DNA of 64,000 nucleotides from Candidatus Saccharimonadota bacterium (GCA_028289245.1 JAQGGT010000007.1:62001-126000), one strand, 5' to 3'; positions 14,607-22,838 are shown, counted from the first letter of the stretch. Notes: generated by a model from the letters alone, not told the origin. Translations and numbers: made by a program.

Positions 14607-16019
14607 TTAGGCTGTACGGACATAGTCGACGAGTTCGTCGATTTTGATGCGGGTCTGCTCGGTGGTATCGCGGTGACGAACGGTGACGCTGTCTTTAGTG
14701 TCGCCTTCCAGGGTCTCGAAGTCGATGACCACGCAGTACGGCGTACCGATTTCGTCTTGGCGGCGGTAGCGTTTGCCGATGTTGCCGTTGTCGTCCCACA
14801 TGACAGAGCCAAATTCTTTTTTGAGGGCGGCATAGACTTCGCGGGCCTTGGCTACTAGCTCGGGCTTGTTCTTGAGTAGTGGCGAGACGGCAACTTTGAC
14901 GGGTGCCAGATGTACTGGTAGCTTGAGGTAGCTGCGGCTTTCGCTATTAACTTCATCGGTGGTGTAGGCGGCGGTCAGGACGGCCATCAAGGCGCGCTCC
15001 AGGCCAAAGCTCGGTTCGATGACGTGCGGCACGAAAGCAGGGCTGCCATCTTTAGGACGGTATTCCATGCTCTTCTTGCTTTCGCGCTGGATGTTGCCGA
15101 GGTCGAAGTCGGTGCGGTAGGCTAGGCCGAGCAGTTCTTCGCGGCCGATTGGAAAATCAAACTCGAAGTCGATGGTGCGCTTGCTGTAGTGGGCGCGGTC
15201 GTCGTCGCCGACTTCCAGTTCGTGGATGCTGTCGGCGGGTAGGCCAAGCGCGTCGCACCACTCGTGGACGAGTTTGATCCACTTTTCGAACTCGGCCTCC
15301 CACTGGTCAGGGTGTACAAAATACTCGATTTCCATCTGTTCGAACTCGCGTGAGCGGAAGATAAAGTCGCGCGGGCTGATCTCGTTACGGAAGGCCTTGC
15401 CCTGCTGGGCCAAACCGAATGGCAGATCCGGATAAAATGAGTCAACCACGTTCTTGAAGTTCGTGAAAATACCCTGGGCTGTCTCTGGACGGAGGTATGA
15501 AACAGCTTTCGGGTCGTAGGACATTACATCATATTTATCAGCATCGCTGTTTTCGACCTCATTGCCATTCGCATCAACTGGCTTGCCAACACGCGTAACT
15601 TTGCCACCCTCAAATGACGGGCCAACGAAGGTTTTAAACATCATGTTAAAGGCGCGCGGCTCGCCGAAAGTACCTTCTTTGCCACAGACCGGACACTTGT
15701 TCGGATCATCGAGTTTATCGGCGCGCAAGCGAGCGTGGCAATTAGAACACTCGACGAGCGGGTCAGTAAAGGTGTCGACGTGGCCGGAGGCTTGCCAGAC
15801 TTTTTGGTTCATCAGGATGGCGGCGTCGATGCCGAACATGTCTTCGCGGTCGTCGACGAACATTTTCCACCATAATTGCATGATGTTGCGCTTGAGGGCA
15901 ACGCCGAGCGGGCCGTAGTCCCAGGTGCCACTCAGGCCACCATACACGTCGGAGCCGGGGTAAATAAAGCCGCGGCGCTTGGCCAGGCTGACAATATCTT
16001 CGAGTTTTACATCTGACAT
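14607..16019 (-). CDS. glyQS: Glycyl-tRNA synthetase, single-chain type
   Basis: Charges tRNA-Gly. 470 aa, the eukaryotic/archaeal-like homodimeric class II form rather than the two-subunit bacterial GlyQ/GlyS. Seen: G-G-L-S-G-T-W-D-Y-G-P-L-G near residue 25, a zinc ribbon C-S-N-C (about 92-95) with C-P-V-C, the R-P-E-T-A-Q-G-I-F motif near 177, R-N-E-I-S-P-R motif 2, and G-L-E-R motif 3 near 345. The C-terminal anticodon-binding domain is complete. It appears monocistronic and, with a very short 5' UTR, cannot carry a T-box. Confidence 0.96.
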   Translation of the reverse strand: MSDVKLEDIVSLAKRRGFIYPGSDVYGGLSGTWDYGPLGVALKRNIMQLWWKMFVDDREDMFGIDAAILMNQKVWQASGHVDTFTDPLVECSNCHARLRADKLDDPNKCPVCGKEGTFGEPRAFNMMFKTFVGPSFEGGKVTRVGKPVDANGNEVENSDADKYDVMSYDPKAVSYLRPETAQGIFTNFKNVVDSFYPDLPFGLAQQGKAFRNEISPRDFIFRSREFEQMEIEYFVHPDQWEAEFEKWIKLVHEWCDALGLPADSIHELEVGDDDRAHYSKRTIDFEFDFPIGREELLGLAYRTDFDLGNIQRESKKSMEYRPKDGSPAFVPHVIEPSFGLERALMAVLTAAYTTDEVNSESRSYLKLPVHLAPVKVAVSPLLKNKPELVAKAREVYAALKKEFGSVMWDDNGNIGKRYRRQDEIGTPYCVVIDFETLEGDTKDSVTVRHRDTTEQTRIKIDELVDYVRTA

Positions 16020-16028
16020 AATGGCTTG

Positions 16029-16034
16029 ATTATA
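16029..16034 (-). promoter_or_regulatory. glyQS -10 (near-leaderless)
   Basis: Perfect TATAAT ending 9 nt before the ATG at 16019; -35 weak. Confidence 0.62.
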
Positions 16035-16061
16035 CCCGATGACCGATGTTTGAGCCAGCTG

Positions 16062-16754
16062 TTAGATCCGGATAAAGGTGTTGAGCGCCGTCTTGATGAG
16101 GATTGCCAGCTCCGGCAGTAAGCCGGTCATGCCCTGCACTTGTTGCAGCACGTGCGGGGTATTACCGCTAAAAAACAGCCGCAGGCTCTTGATGTGGTCG
16201 GCCGTCAGGGCGCCGTCGGGCGAGGGGTCGAAGGCCATCGAATCGTAGTCAAAGCGGTATTTTTGGTCAGCCGTCAGCTTTTCGCCGGAGAGATCGGTGT
16301 ACAGGTTTGGGGTATGCCCGGCTATACGCACTAGCTGGCCAGCAAACCAGATACGGATCAGATCAATCGAAATCCGGGCGTCATTGAGAGCTACAAAGGC
16401 CTGCTCCAGCAGCTCAAAATACTCCGGCTCGGGTTCGTCTTCGGTGGCACGATGTAGCTGTTTGGTGAGTTCGTAGCCCAGCATAGTGCGGTTGACGTCA
16501 CGGACGATGTCACCATAGTGCGTCAGCAGCCGGGCGCTGATCATGGTGCCGATCTCGCCGCGGCCGCGGATAAAGGTAATGTCGCTGATACTAAACAGTT
16601 CTACTCCGCCGGCCAATTTGCTTTTGACGCGCCGGACCCCGCGGGCCATCAGGCGAAGCTTGCCTTGATCGGGCGTTAGTAAGGTAATAATTCTGTCAGC
16701 TTCACCATAATCGGTGCGGCTGAGGATAATGCCGCGGGTCTGGATTTGTTTCAT
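16062..16754 (-). CDS. recO: DNA repair protein RecO
   Basis: Loads RecA with RecR at gaps in recombination repair. 230 aa with the N-terminal OB fold: T-R-G-I-I-L-S-R-T-D-Y-G-E-A-D-R (about 6-21), L-M-A-R-G-V-R-R-V-K-S-K near 35-46, then an all-helical C-terminal domain. The zinc-binding cysteines present in many RecO proteins are absent. The ATG overlaps the receiver-like gene by 4 nt, so recO is third in an operon with two degenerate two-component genes. Confidence 0.88.
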   Translation of the reverse strand: MKQIQTRGIILSRTDYGEADRIITLLTPDQGKLRLMARGVRRVKSKLAGGVELFSISDITFIRGRGEIGTMISARLLTHYGDIVRDVNRTMLGYELTKQLHRATEDEPEPEYFELLEQAFVALNDARISIDLIRIWFAGQLVRIAGHTPNLYTDLSGEKLTADQKYRFDYDSMAFDPSPDGALTADHIKSLRLFFSGNTPHVLQQVQGMTGLLPELAILIKTALNTFIRI

Positions 16755-17143
16755 GACGCCGGCAAGGGGTTAGTCAGGCGGCGGATGGCCGACAGCAATG
16801 TGGCCAGCGTCGTTGAGGGCTTGTAGTAGTACTGCTCAACGCCCAGCTCGCGGTTGAGCAGCTGCCAACTACGGCTAAACTCGCTGGGCGGCACTTGGCT
16901 ATTTATGACTACCGGCACGTCGTGCCAATCATCATACGACCGAAATTCATACAAAAACTCAATGCCGGAGTGCCGGATGAGCTGCAACTCGGCTACCACC
17001 ACATCAGGGCGCTTTTCGTCGGCCGCAAAAATGGCCGATTGGGCACTGGCGCACATCGTTACACTGTAGCCGTCGGCGATAAAGGCCCGTCGATAGGTAT
17101 CGGCCAGCACCCGATCCGGTTCGACGAGTAAAACGTGTTTCAT
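16751..17143 (-). CDS. Pseudo-receiver protein with Glu at the phosphorylation site
   Basis: 130 aa, one receiver domain, no output domain. N-terminal V-E-P-D acidic cluster (about 7-10), P-D-V-V-V-A-E-L-Q-L where the phosphoacceptor Asp should be (normally L-D-L) now reads A-E-L, then a conserved Ser (I-N-S) and Lys (Y-Y-Y-K-P). The Asp-to-Glu change is read directly (codon GAG). Such a site cannot be normally phosphorylated and may mimic the active state. It starts 1 nt into the stop of a degenerate kinase-like gene and precedes recO. Confidence 0.84.
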   Translation of the reverse strand: MKHVLLVEPDRVLADTYRRAFIADGYSVTMCASAQSAIFAADEKRPDVVVAELQLIRHSGIEFLYEFRSYDDWHDVPVVINSQVPPSEFSRSWQLLNRELGVEQYYYKPSTTLATLLSAIRRLTNPLPAS

Positions 17144-17853
17144 TAGATTAACTGCAGCTGGTGATTAGGTTGCAATGTCGTGCCCAGACCGTAGAGATTA
17201 TGGTGGCGCGAAGCTTTGAGAGTCAGCTGCATCGCCTTGAGGATAGCGTCAGCCACAAAGACCCCCGCCCCGGCAGTATGGGTGAGCGTACCGAGTGGCT
17301 GGCGGCTGGCACCAACCAGCGCCCGACCACCACGCAAGGCTTCACTGGTAAGCTGCTCGGTCTCGGAGTACAGTCCGGCCACGATGCCGTAGCGGCAGCG
17401 ATGAGCCGCCAGTTGCAATTTGAGTTGCGGCACCTCGAGCGCCGGCAGTGCTTCGATAAGCGCCGCCCCGAGGCTCACTAGCGCCGATTGCAAACCATGG
17501 CGGTTGGCCATAACAGTGCTGTAGCGGCCGCCGACATGCAGCTCGAGGTCAACCCCGTAGCCGCGGGCCAGCTTACTGAGTTCGTGGCCGCTGTCGTAGA
17601 GAACCGAGGACACCGAGATCGGTTCAAGCTCCAGCTGGTCTTGGTCGAGACTGAGGCGGACACCCAAAACGTAATTATCGATTAATCGTAGCGCCGTGTC
17701 GGCAGTGGTTTGCATGGCGGCTAAATCGGCTTTACCGGCCAGCTGGCCTAGCTCGGCTTGGCGAGCGAGTTGTAAGAGAGGCATTTTAAGTTGTTCGGCG
17801 ACCGTAACTAACAGTTGCTGTGACAAAATTGGCGCCGATGCATCGCCTATCAT
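17143..17853 (-). CDS. Degenerate cytoplasmic histidine-kinase-like protein
   Basis: 236 aa with no membrane segment or sensor domain. The first helices resemble HisKA: A-E-Q-L-K-M-P-L aligns with the usual S-H-E-L-R-T-P-L, so the phosphorylated His is replaced by Glu. The ATPase-like part keeps the fold pattern (helix with L-x-x-A-L-V-S-L, a late G-A-G-V segment) but lacks the N-box Asn and the D-x-G-x-G loop, so ATP binding and kinase activity are unlikely. Overlaps the pseudo-receiver by 1 nt; probably a scaffold pair. Family assignment is by eye. Confidence 0.7.
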   Translation of the reverse strand: MIGDASAPILSQQLLVTVAEQLKMPLLQLARQAELGQLAGKADLAAMQTTADTALRLIDNYVLGVRLSLDQDQLELEPISVSSVLYDSGHELSKLARGYGVDLELHVGGRYSTVMANRHGLQSALVSLGAALIEALPALEVPQLKLQLAAHRCRYGIVAGLYSETEQLTSEALRGGRALVGASRQPLGTLTHTAGAGVFVADAILKAMQLTLKASRHHNLYGLGTTLQPNHQLQLI

Positions 17854-17884
17854 GCTTAATTGTTCCCTCTCACTTAGTACTTAG

Positions 17885-17890
17885 AGTATA
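17885..17890 (-). promoter_or_regulatory. Extended -10 of the pseudo-kinase/receiver/recO operon
   Basis: TGC-TATACT, 31 nt before the ATG at 17853; the leader holds GAGAGGG as a possible SD. Confidence 0.45.
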
Positions 17891-17949
17891 GCAGAATCCG
17901 GTTTGGAACTTGGCACATTTTAGTACCTAGTTCGCTTATGCTTAAGTGT

Positions 17950-19170
17950 TTATTTGAAGCGACCGAAGAGGTTGCCGAGCATACCGCTCATGCCGCCTTC
18001 ATTTTGCTTGGATTGGCCGGCAGGCGCTTGCGGCGTGAGCAGCATATCGAGCAGCATCAGGCCAACTGGTACGACAAAGCTGGCATCTTCGACGGCCTCC
18101 ACCAGACCGCTGACATTCTGTAGCTTGCCTATCCGGGCCGAGAGCTCCAATTGATCGCGGGCAAATTCATCAATACCGGGAATCTTGGCCGTACCGCCGG
18201 TGAGTACGATACCACCGGGCAATTTGCGCGAACGCTTGATCTTGTGGAGCTCTTTGTCGACGTACTCCAGTAGCTCTTCGACGCGTGATTCGATAATCAA
18301 TTCGATAGTTTCGAACTGGAAGTTGTAGGCTTTGTCGCCAACCTTAACCATAGCGTTCATTTTTTTGGGATTGGTGTGCAAGTCGGCGTGCTGAACCTTG
18401 ACGGCTTCAGCTACATCGAGGTCGGTTCTGAGTCCGATGGCCAGATCGTTGGTGATGTGCTGACCACCGATAGGCAGGACGGCAATGTGCTGCACTTCCC
18501 CATCTTCAAACACGATTAAGTTAGTGGTGCCGGCACCGATGTCGAGCAGCGCCGTGCCGGCTTCTTTTTGCTGGCGCGTCAGCACGGCTTCGGCGGCCGC
18601 CAAGCTGGAAATGGTGTGGTTCGAGGGGGCGACTTCGGCTTTTTCGAGGGCCATATCGAGGTTACGCAAATTTGGCGACGAGGCGGTGACAATATGGGCA
18701 TCGACCTCCAGGCGCACGCCATGCATGCCAACCGGGTCTTTGATGTTGCGCTGGCCATCGAGGCTATAATTTTTGGCAAAGAACTGCACAATCTCACGGT
18801 TGGCCGGCAAATTAACGATGGTAGCGGCTTCTTCGACGCGCATGCGGTCCTCGACGGTAATCTCGCGGTTGGCAGCGCTAATGGCGATTACGCCCTGTGA
18901 GTTAATGCCTTCGACGTGGCCACCATTGACGTTCACGGTAGCCCGCTTAATAGTGACGCCGGCAATCCGCTCGGCTTCGGTTACTGCGTGGACGATCGCA
19001 TCGGCCACGTCATCGACATGCACAACAGCACCGCGGCGCATCCCTTGGTTGGGCGCCGAGCCATGACCGATAATAGATGGTCCGTTGCTGCCGTTGGGAT
19101 CATACATACCGACAATACAGCGAACGCTGCTAGTGCCGATATCCAGTCCGATAAAATGTTCGGGCTTCAT
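17950..19170 (-). CDS. ftsA: Cell division protein FtsA
   Basis: Actin-like ATPase that tethers FtsZ to the membrane. 406 aa. Phosphate-1 loop I-G-L-D-I-G-T-S-S-V-R near residue 8, SHS2 (1C) domain from about 90, phosphate-2 loop L-L-D-I-G-A-G-T-T-N near 205, adenosine motif L-T-G-G-T-A-K-I-P-G near 325. The C-terminus ends in L-F-G-R-F-K, a likely amphipathic membrane-targeting helix. ftsZ is not next to it, unlike most genomes; the next genes downstream are the degenerate two-component pair and recO. Confidence 0.94.
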   Translation of the reverse strand: MKPEHFIGLDIGTSSVRCIVGMYDPNGSNGPSIIGHGSAPNQGMRRGAVVHVDDVADAIVHAVTEAERIAGVTIKRATVNVNGGHVEGINSQGVIAISAANREITVEDRMRVEEAATIVNLPANREIVQFFAKNYSLDGQRNIKDPVGMHGVRLEVDAHIVTASSPNLRNLDMALEKAEVAPSNHTISSLAAAEAVLTRQQKEAGTALLDIGAGTTNLIVFEDGEVQHIAVLPIGGQHITNDLAIGLRTDLDVAEAVKVQHADLHTNPKKMNAMVKVGDKAYNFQFETIELIIESRVEELLEYVDKELHKIKRSRKLPGGIVLTGGTAKIPGIDEFARDQLELSARIGKLQNVSGLVEAVEDASFVVPVGLMLLDMLLTPQAPAGQSKQNEGGMSGMLGNLFGRFK

Positions 19171-19178
19171 CTGGAACT

Positions 19179-19208
19179 AGTATAGCGCTATAGCTTCCCT
19201 AATAGCAA
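19179..19208 (-). promoter_or_regulatory. ftsA promoter (near-leaderless)
   Basis: -35 TTGCTA (19203-19208), 18-bp spacer, -10 TATACT (19179-19184), 8 nt to the ATG at 19170. Confidence 0.65.
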
Positions 19209-19255
19209 CCTGTTAGCTCCACAGCTTCAGCAAAGCACAGTCACCTCTGTTATAA

Positions 19256-19284
19256 TTGACGTTTTATTATTCTTGTGTTATAGT
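19256..19284 (+). promoter_or_regulatory. Promoter of the 71-aa membrane protein
   Basis: -35 TTGACG (19256-19261), 17-bp spacer, -10 TATAGT (19279-19284). It gives a leader of about 90 nt, unlike most promoters here. Confidence 0.68.
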
Positions 19285-19381
19285 GGTAATGCAAATAGAC
19301 TGTATGTATATTTCGCACCTTCGCAAGTAAACCCCCTCCTCTGATCCCATCCCCCGCTGTCTTCTACGATAGGAGCACCTC

Positions 19382-19597
19382 ATGCCTTACGTCATCCAGC
19401 GCATCATCCACAGCTACAAGCAGGAGCCGCTCTTGCTTCAGATCCTCCACGTCGGCATCGCCCTCGTCTACCTGATCGGCTTCTTCGCGCTCGTTCTGTC
19501 GAATGCATACCTGCTTTACGCCGCTAGTATCGTCATGATCATCGTCCTGGCGGTACTGTACGCGTTCCTGCGGACGTCCAGCGTCGGGCATGACTGA
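19382..19597 (+). CDS. Small two-helix membrane protein
   Basis: 71 aa with two hydrophobic helices (about 20-40 and 42-63) and short charged ends. SD TAGGAG lies 7 nt before ATG. Codon use is strongly C/G-ending (ATC, GTC, CTC, TAC) and the leader is C-rich, unlike neighbours. It has a long leader, an SD and a 3' stem-loop, so it looks like an independent, well-expressed or recently acquired unit. No family recognised. Confidence 0.66.
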   Translation: MPYVIQRIIHSYKQEPLLLQILHVGIALVYLIGFFALVLSNAYLLYAASIVMIIVLAVLYAFLRTSSVGHD

Positions 19598-19610
19598 GGG
19601 TCCAGGCTCC

Positions 19611-19656
19611 GGAAGGGAGAATGCGCCAGGGTCTTCCCCTTGCCCTTCTCCCTTCC
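19611..19656 (+). terminator. Stem-loop after the 71-aa gene, probable terminator
   Basis: 11-bp perfect arms at 19611-19621 and 19646-19656 with a 24-nt loop. The following T-run is weak (CCCGTTTAC), so termination efficiency is uncertain. Confidence 0.5.
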
Positions 19657-19729
19657 GCCCTCCCGTTTACTTGCTTACCTTCTACAAATGAGTAGTTGTA
19701 CTGACGAGCCGTAAACGGCGAAAAGGTAA

Positions 19730-20485
19730 TTATAAGCGAGTTAAGATCTCGGCGCCGTCCTTGGTTATCAGAACCGTATCTTCGAAGTGGGCCGCCCAGG
19801 AGTGATCGGCGGTGATGATCGTCCAGCCGTCATCGGCCACATACACTCGCTCAGTGCCGAGTGTGACCATCGGTTCGATGGCAATCGTCATGCCAGCGTC
19901 AAGCCAGGGACCAGTATCGGCACGGCCGGTGTTGGGGATGTTTGGGTCTTCGTGCAAGTGGTGTCCTACACCGTGGCCCACCAGGTCACGGACAATGCCA
20001 TAGTGGAATTTTTTGAGATAGCCCTCGACGCTCGAACCGATGTCACCGGTCCGAACGCGGTCGTGGACGGCGGCGATGCCGGCGTCGAGTGATTTAGCCG
20101 TTCGCTCGATGAGCTCGATATGGCGACGCTGCTTCGGCGTGCCGACAATTACACTACGTGCCGCATCGGTGACCATGCCCTTGTAGCGCACGCCGTAGTC
20201 GAGACTAACGAGGTCGCCATCTTTGATAACCCGTTCTTTACTAGGGATGCCGTGTACCACTTCGTCGTTAATTGAGATACAGAGCGAACGCGGAAAGCCC
20301 TGGTAGCCTAAAAAGCCCGGCTCGCCACCGAGGCGCTTTGTCTCGGCCACCGCCAAGTCATCCATGTCTTGAGTGGTCATACCCGGCTTAATGTTGGCCT
20401 TTAGATATTCCAGCACCGTGGCTAGCATATGGCCGCTCTCGCGCATAGCGATAATTTCGTCGGCGGTTTTGACCTTGGTTTGCAT
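19730..20485 (-). CDS. map: Methionine aminopeptidase, type I
   Basis: Removes N-terminal Met from nascent proteins. 251 aa. Metal ligands are visible in D-Y-G-V (about residue 95), D-A-A-R-S (about 106), G-H-G-V-G-H-H-L-H-E-D-P (His near 172), I-E-P-M-V-T (Glu near 204) and the C-terminal F-E-D-T (Glu near 235). No N-terminal zinc-finger extension, so type Ia-like. ATG overlaps the adk stop by 1 nt (TAATG), the common adk-map order. Confidence 0.96.
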   Translation of the reverse strand: MQTKVKTADEIIAMRESGHMLATVLEYLKANIKPGMTTQDMDDLAVAETKRLGGEPGFLGYQGFPRSLCISINDEVVHGIPSKERVIKDGDLVSLDYGVRYKGMVTDAARSVIVGTPKQRRHIELIERTAKSLDAGIAAVHDRVRTGDIGSSVEGYLKKFHYGIVRDLVGHGVGHHLHEDPNIPNTGRADTGPWLDAGMTIAIEPMVTLGTERVYVADDGWTIITADHSWAAHFEDTVLITKDGAEILTRL

Positions 20486-21042
20486 TAGCTCTTTTTGTTC
20501 TCGTCGACTTGCTTATCAATAGTCGCCATGATTTCGTCATGAACGGTAATTGGATCTTGGTCGGCGTCGATGTCGTAGACGGGCGTGCCGGCACCGCGCA
20601 GATATTCTACCAATGGCAGCGTATGTGTCTCGTACTCCTGGAAGCGCTTCTCGATCACTTCTTCGGTGTCGTCCTGGCGGCCGCGGGCCAGCAGGCGCTT
20701 TTTGACAACTTCGCGCGAGGCAGTCAGGTTGAAGATAGCCGTCAGCTTGAGACGCCCCTCTTCGATCTCCTTGTGGAGCCAATCGGCCTGCACCTTGGTG
20801 CGCGGGAAACCGTCGAGCAGGAATTCTTCGTGCAGATCGATCAGTTTGAGAGTTTTGTCGACCAGCGCGATGACTTCGTCATCGCTCAGCAGTTTACCCT
20901 CAAGCATTTGCTGGCGGCGCTCGCCGGTAACCAGCACGCGAAACAGCTCGCCAGTCGAAATCCAGGCATAGCCATGCTCATCGGCGAACAATCGTCCTTG
21001 CATACTTTTACCGGCACCAACAACACCCATCAAAATAATCAT
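20485..21042 (-). CDS. adk: Adenylate kinase, short-lid form
   Basis: Interconverts AMP, ADP and ATP. 185 aa, shorter than the 214-aa long form, so the LID is minimal. P-loop G-V-V-G-A-G-K-S (about 6-13), S-T-G-E-L-F-R AMP-binding region near 30, L-L-D-G-F-P-R-T near 78, and R-G-R-Q-D-D-T lid Arg region near 120. A leader of about 29 nt carries AAAGGA; a -10 TATTAT lies at 21072-21077. Coupled to map. Confidence 0.94.
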   Translation of the reverse strand: MIILMGVVGAGKSMQGRLFADEHGYAWISTGELFRVLVTGERRQQMLEGKLLSDDEVIALVDKTLKLIDLHEEFLLDGFPRTKVQADWLHKEIEEGRLKLTAIFNLTASREVVKKRLLARGRQDDTEEVIEKRFQEYETHTLPLVEYLRGAGTPVYDIDADQDPITVHDEIMATIDKQVDENKKS

Positions 21043-21104
21043 CTACAGCAATTCCTTTTATTTACTCCTCAATAATACACTATTTTTAACTTCTTACGAA
21101 CACC

Positions 21105-21551
21105 TTAGCCCAGAAGCTTACTTTTGACGATCCGAGCGATCACGCCGCCATCGGCCGCCCCGGCCGTGCGAGCCTTCACCGCCCCAATAATCGGACCCAT
21201 ACTCGGGTCAGTGCTGCTAGCAATAATTTCGTCGACAATTACGGCGATTTCGTCGTCGCTGAGCTGGGCCGGTAAGTACGTTTCGATCAGTTTTTTCTCG
21301 GCCAGTTCGGCCTCTGCCCGCTCCGGGCTGTTGCCCTGGGTATACATGTCGGCACTTTCCTGGCGCTTCTTGGCTTCCTTGCTCAAAATGGCAATTGCTT
21401 CGTCGTCGCCGAGGCCGCTATCGCGCGTCCCCGCGGCCACCTTGGCGCTCAAAAATGCCGCCTTCAATCCGCGCAGTGTCGTTACCGTCGTCGCTTCATG
21501 GGCGATCATCGCCGTCTTAATATCCGCTTCCAACTTTTCTTCAATACTCAT
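21105..21551 (-). CDS. yqeY: GatB/YqeY-domain protein
   Basis: 148 aa, all-helical protein related to the tail of the GatB amidotransferase subunit; it may bind tRNA, precise role unclear. Opening M-S-I-E-E-K-L-E-A-D-I-K-T-A-M, middle K-K-R-Q-E-S-A-D-M-Y and E-K-K-L-I-E-T-Y-L-P-A-Q-L-S, and late M-G-P-I-I-G-A-V-K-A-R are typical. The start at 21551 has an SD (AAGGAG, 5 nt); the frame extends to 21578 but lacks a comparable signal. Downstream of rpsU as in many genomes. Confidence 0.93.
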   Translation of the reverse strand: MSIEEKLEADIKTAMIAHEATTVTTLRGLKAAFLSAKVAAGTRDSGLGDDEAIAILSKEAKKRQESADMYTQGNSPERAEAELAEKKLIETYLPAQLSDDEIAVIVDEIIASSTDPSMGPIIGAVKARTAGAADGGVIARIVKSKLLG

Positions 21552-21590
21552 AATAACTCCTTGTTTATCTTCAATCATAACAGAGTGTCT

Positions 21591-21812
21591 TTAAGAATTT
21601 TGAAGAACGTACTCCGCCTTGTCGGCGTCGCTCATGATAGTGATTGCATCTGTTAGATCAGCTAAGCCCACTTGCAGTACTGCGACCGGTACCGCTCTTT
21701 CGCTTCCCCGCCATACCCAGCCGTTACCTTTTACGTACGACTCGCGGCTTAGCACGTAGACATAGCCTTCTGCTTCCTCATCACGAGCTTTTTGCCAATT
21801 CGTCTCCGACAC
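21591..21812 (-). CDS. Small unknown protein, possibly 5'-truncated
   Basis: 73 aa from a GTG at 21812; soluble, Trp-rich. The reading frame stays open upstream of the GTG and still looks coding (G-W-D-S-S-N-K-R-F-L-P-P-F-G-F-Y-V), but contains no ATG, GTG or TTG before a TGA at about 21866. Either it starts at this GTG without an SD, or it is the remnant of a longer gene. Sits between rpsU and yqeY and is probably co-transcribed. Confidence 0.5.
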   Translation of the reverse strand: MSETNWQKARDEEAEGYVYVLSRESYVKGNGWVWRGSERAVPVAVLQVGLADLTDAITIMSDADKAEYVLQNS

Positions 21813-21897
21813 GTAAAAGCCGAATGGTGGTAAAAACCGCTTATTGCTACTGTCCCAACCGGAGCGATGCGCTCAAAATACGCCCTCAGAAAAGGTT

Positions 21898-22113
21898 TTA
21901 GCGTTGGCCGAGCTTGATCTTGCGCAGCTTGATGGCTTTGCGTTCCTGGCGAATGATCGCCTTAGAGCGGCGCTCACGCTTACTGATCGGCTTCTCGAAG
22001 TATTGATTGTTCTTAACGACAGCAATGGCACCAGACTGCTGAACCTTGCGGTTGAAGCGGCGGAGGAGGTTTTCGAGCGATTCCTTAGAATCTTTGCGGG
22101 TTACTTGTATCAT
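21898..22113 (-). CDS. rpsU: 30S ribosomal protein bS21
   Basis: 71 aa, highly basic. From M-I-Q-V-T-R-K it reads N-L-L-R-R-F-N-R-K-V-Q-Q-S-G, the typical bS21 body, and ends in a Lys/Arg-rich tail. Binds the anti-SD region of the 30S subunit and helps mRNA start selection. The frame opens at 22131, but the segment 22123-22128 is the -10 box, so 22113 is the start. First gene of rpsU-(73 aa)-yqeY. Confidence 0.93.
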   Translation of the reverse strand: MIQVTRKDSKESLENLLRRFNRKVQQSGAIAVVKNNQYFEKPISKRERRSKAIIRQERKAIKLRKIKLGQR

Positions 22114-22122
22114 CAGGTGCCT

Positions 22123-22151
22123 ATTGTACATAACAGAGGCGGGTTTTGCAA
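22123..22151 (-). promoter_or_regulatory. rpsU promoter (near-leaderless)
   Basis: -35 TTGCAA (22146-22151), 17-bp spacer, -10 TACAAT (22123-22128), 9 nt to the ATG at 22113. Confidence 0.65.
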
Positions 22152-22182
22152 CCCCTGAACATTTAGTTTCGGCATAACTTAC

Positions 22183-22755
22183 TTAGTGCGTAGGCGTAAC
22201 TTCGATTTTGTGAAGCAAGGTTTTGGTGAAATCGTTAGCAGCGTTTTCACTATCTACGGTCACCGTATCGGAGCAAGCAGCTTGGTCGTGGGAGAAGCCG
22301 TAATAGTAGTCGCCAACATGTACGTAGGCACTCGGATTGGCCTTAGCCGCAGCCGCGTAGGTTTGGCCGCCCGAGTCAAGCGTGTCAGTGCCATGGTTGC
22401 GAGAGAAAATCCCGGCTCCAAAGCTTGTACAGCCATATTTGTCGGCCAGCTGCTTTGAGACAACCTGTACGGAGGAGTTGCCATAGGTATAGCTCAATGT
22501 GTCCGTACCGCCATATGGGAGACGCACGCCCCACTCTTTAATAGTCAGATATTTTTGTGCTGTTGTCGATTTGCTGGTTGGTGCCACCGACGCTGCCGCG
22601 GTAGCAGTATTACGAGTTTCGGCGTTTACTTCGTCGGTGTTTTGGTTGGCATTCAAGACGTACCAGCCCACAAAACCAACTATGGCTACTATGACAAGAA
22701 GTAAAATTGCTTCAACAGCGCTAAAACCATCTTGCTGCTTTTGAAATTTACGCAC
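22183..22755 (-). CDS. Type IV prepilin-like protein
   Basis: 190 aa. The N-terminus K-Q-Q-D-G-F-S-A-V-E-A-I-L-L-L has the prepilin cleavage site (G before F) and Glu at mature position +5, then a 22-residue hydrophobic helix: the type IV pilin signature. The exported domain has three cysteines and a Tyr/Gly-rich middle. GTG start at 22755 with AAAGGA 9 nt upstream. No pilus assembly genes are in this window, so it is an orphan pilin or pseudopilin here. Confidence 0.78.
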   Translation of the reverse strand: MRKFQKQQDGFSAVEAILLLVIVAIVGFVGWYVLNANQNTDEVNAETRNTATAAASVAPTSKSTTAQKYLTIKEWGVRLPYGGTDTLSYTYGNSSVQVVSKQLADKYGCTSFGAGIFSRNHGTDTLDSGGQTYAAAAKANPSAYVHVGDYYYGFSHDQAACSDTVTVDSENAANDFTKTLLHKIEVTPTH

Positions 22756-22838
22756 TACAAATAATCCTTTACGTTACATCTGTTTTAAGCATAAGCGTAC
22801 TAGCAGCAAATTGCAAAGCCAAGATTGTGAAAGGTTAC

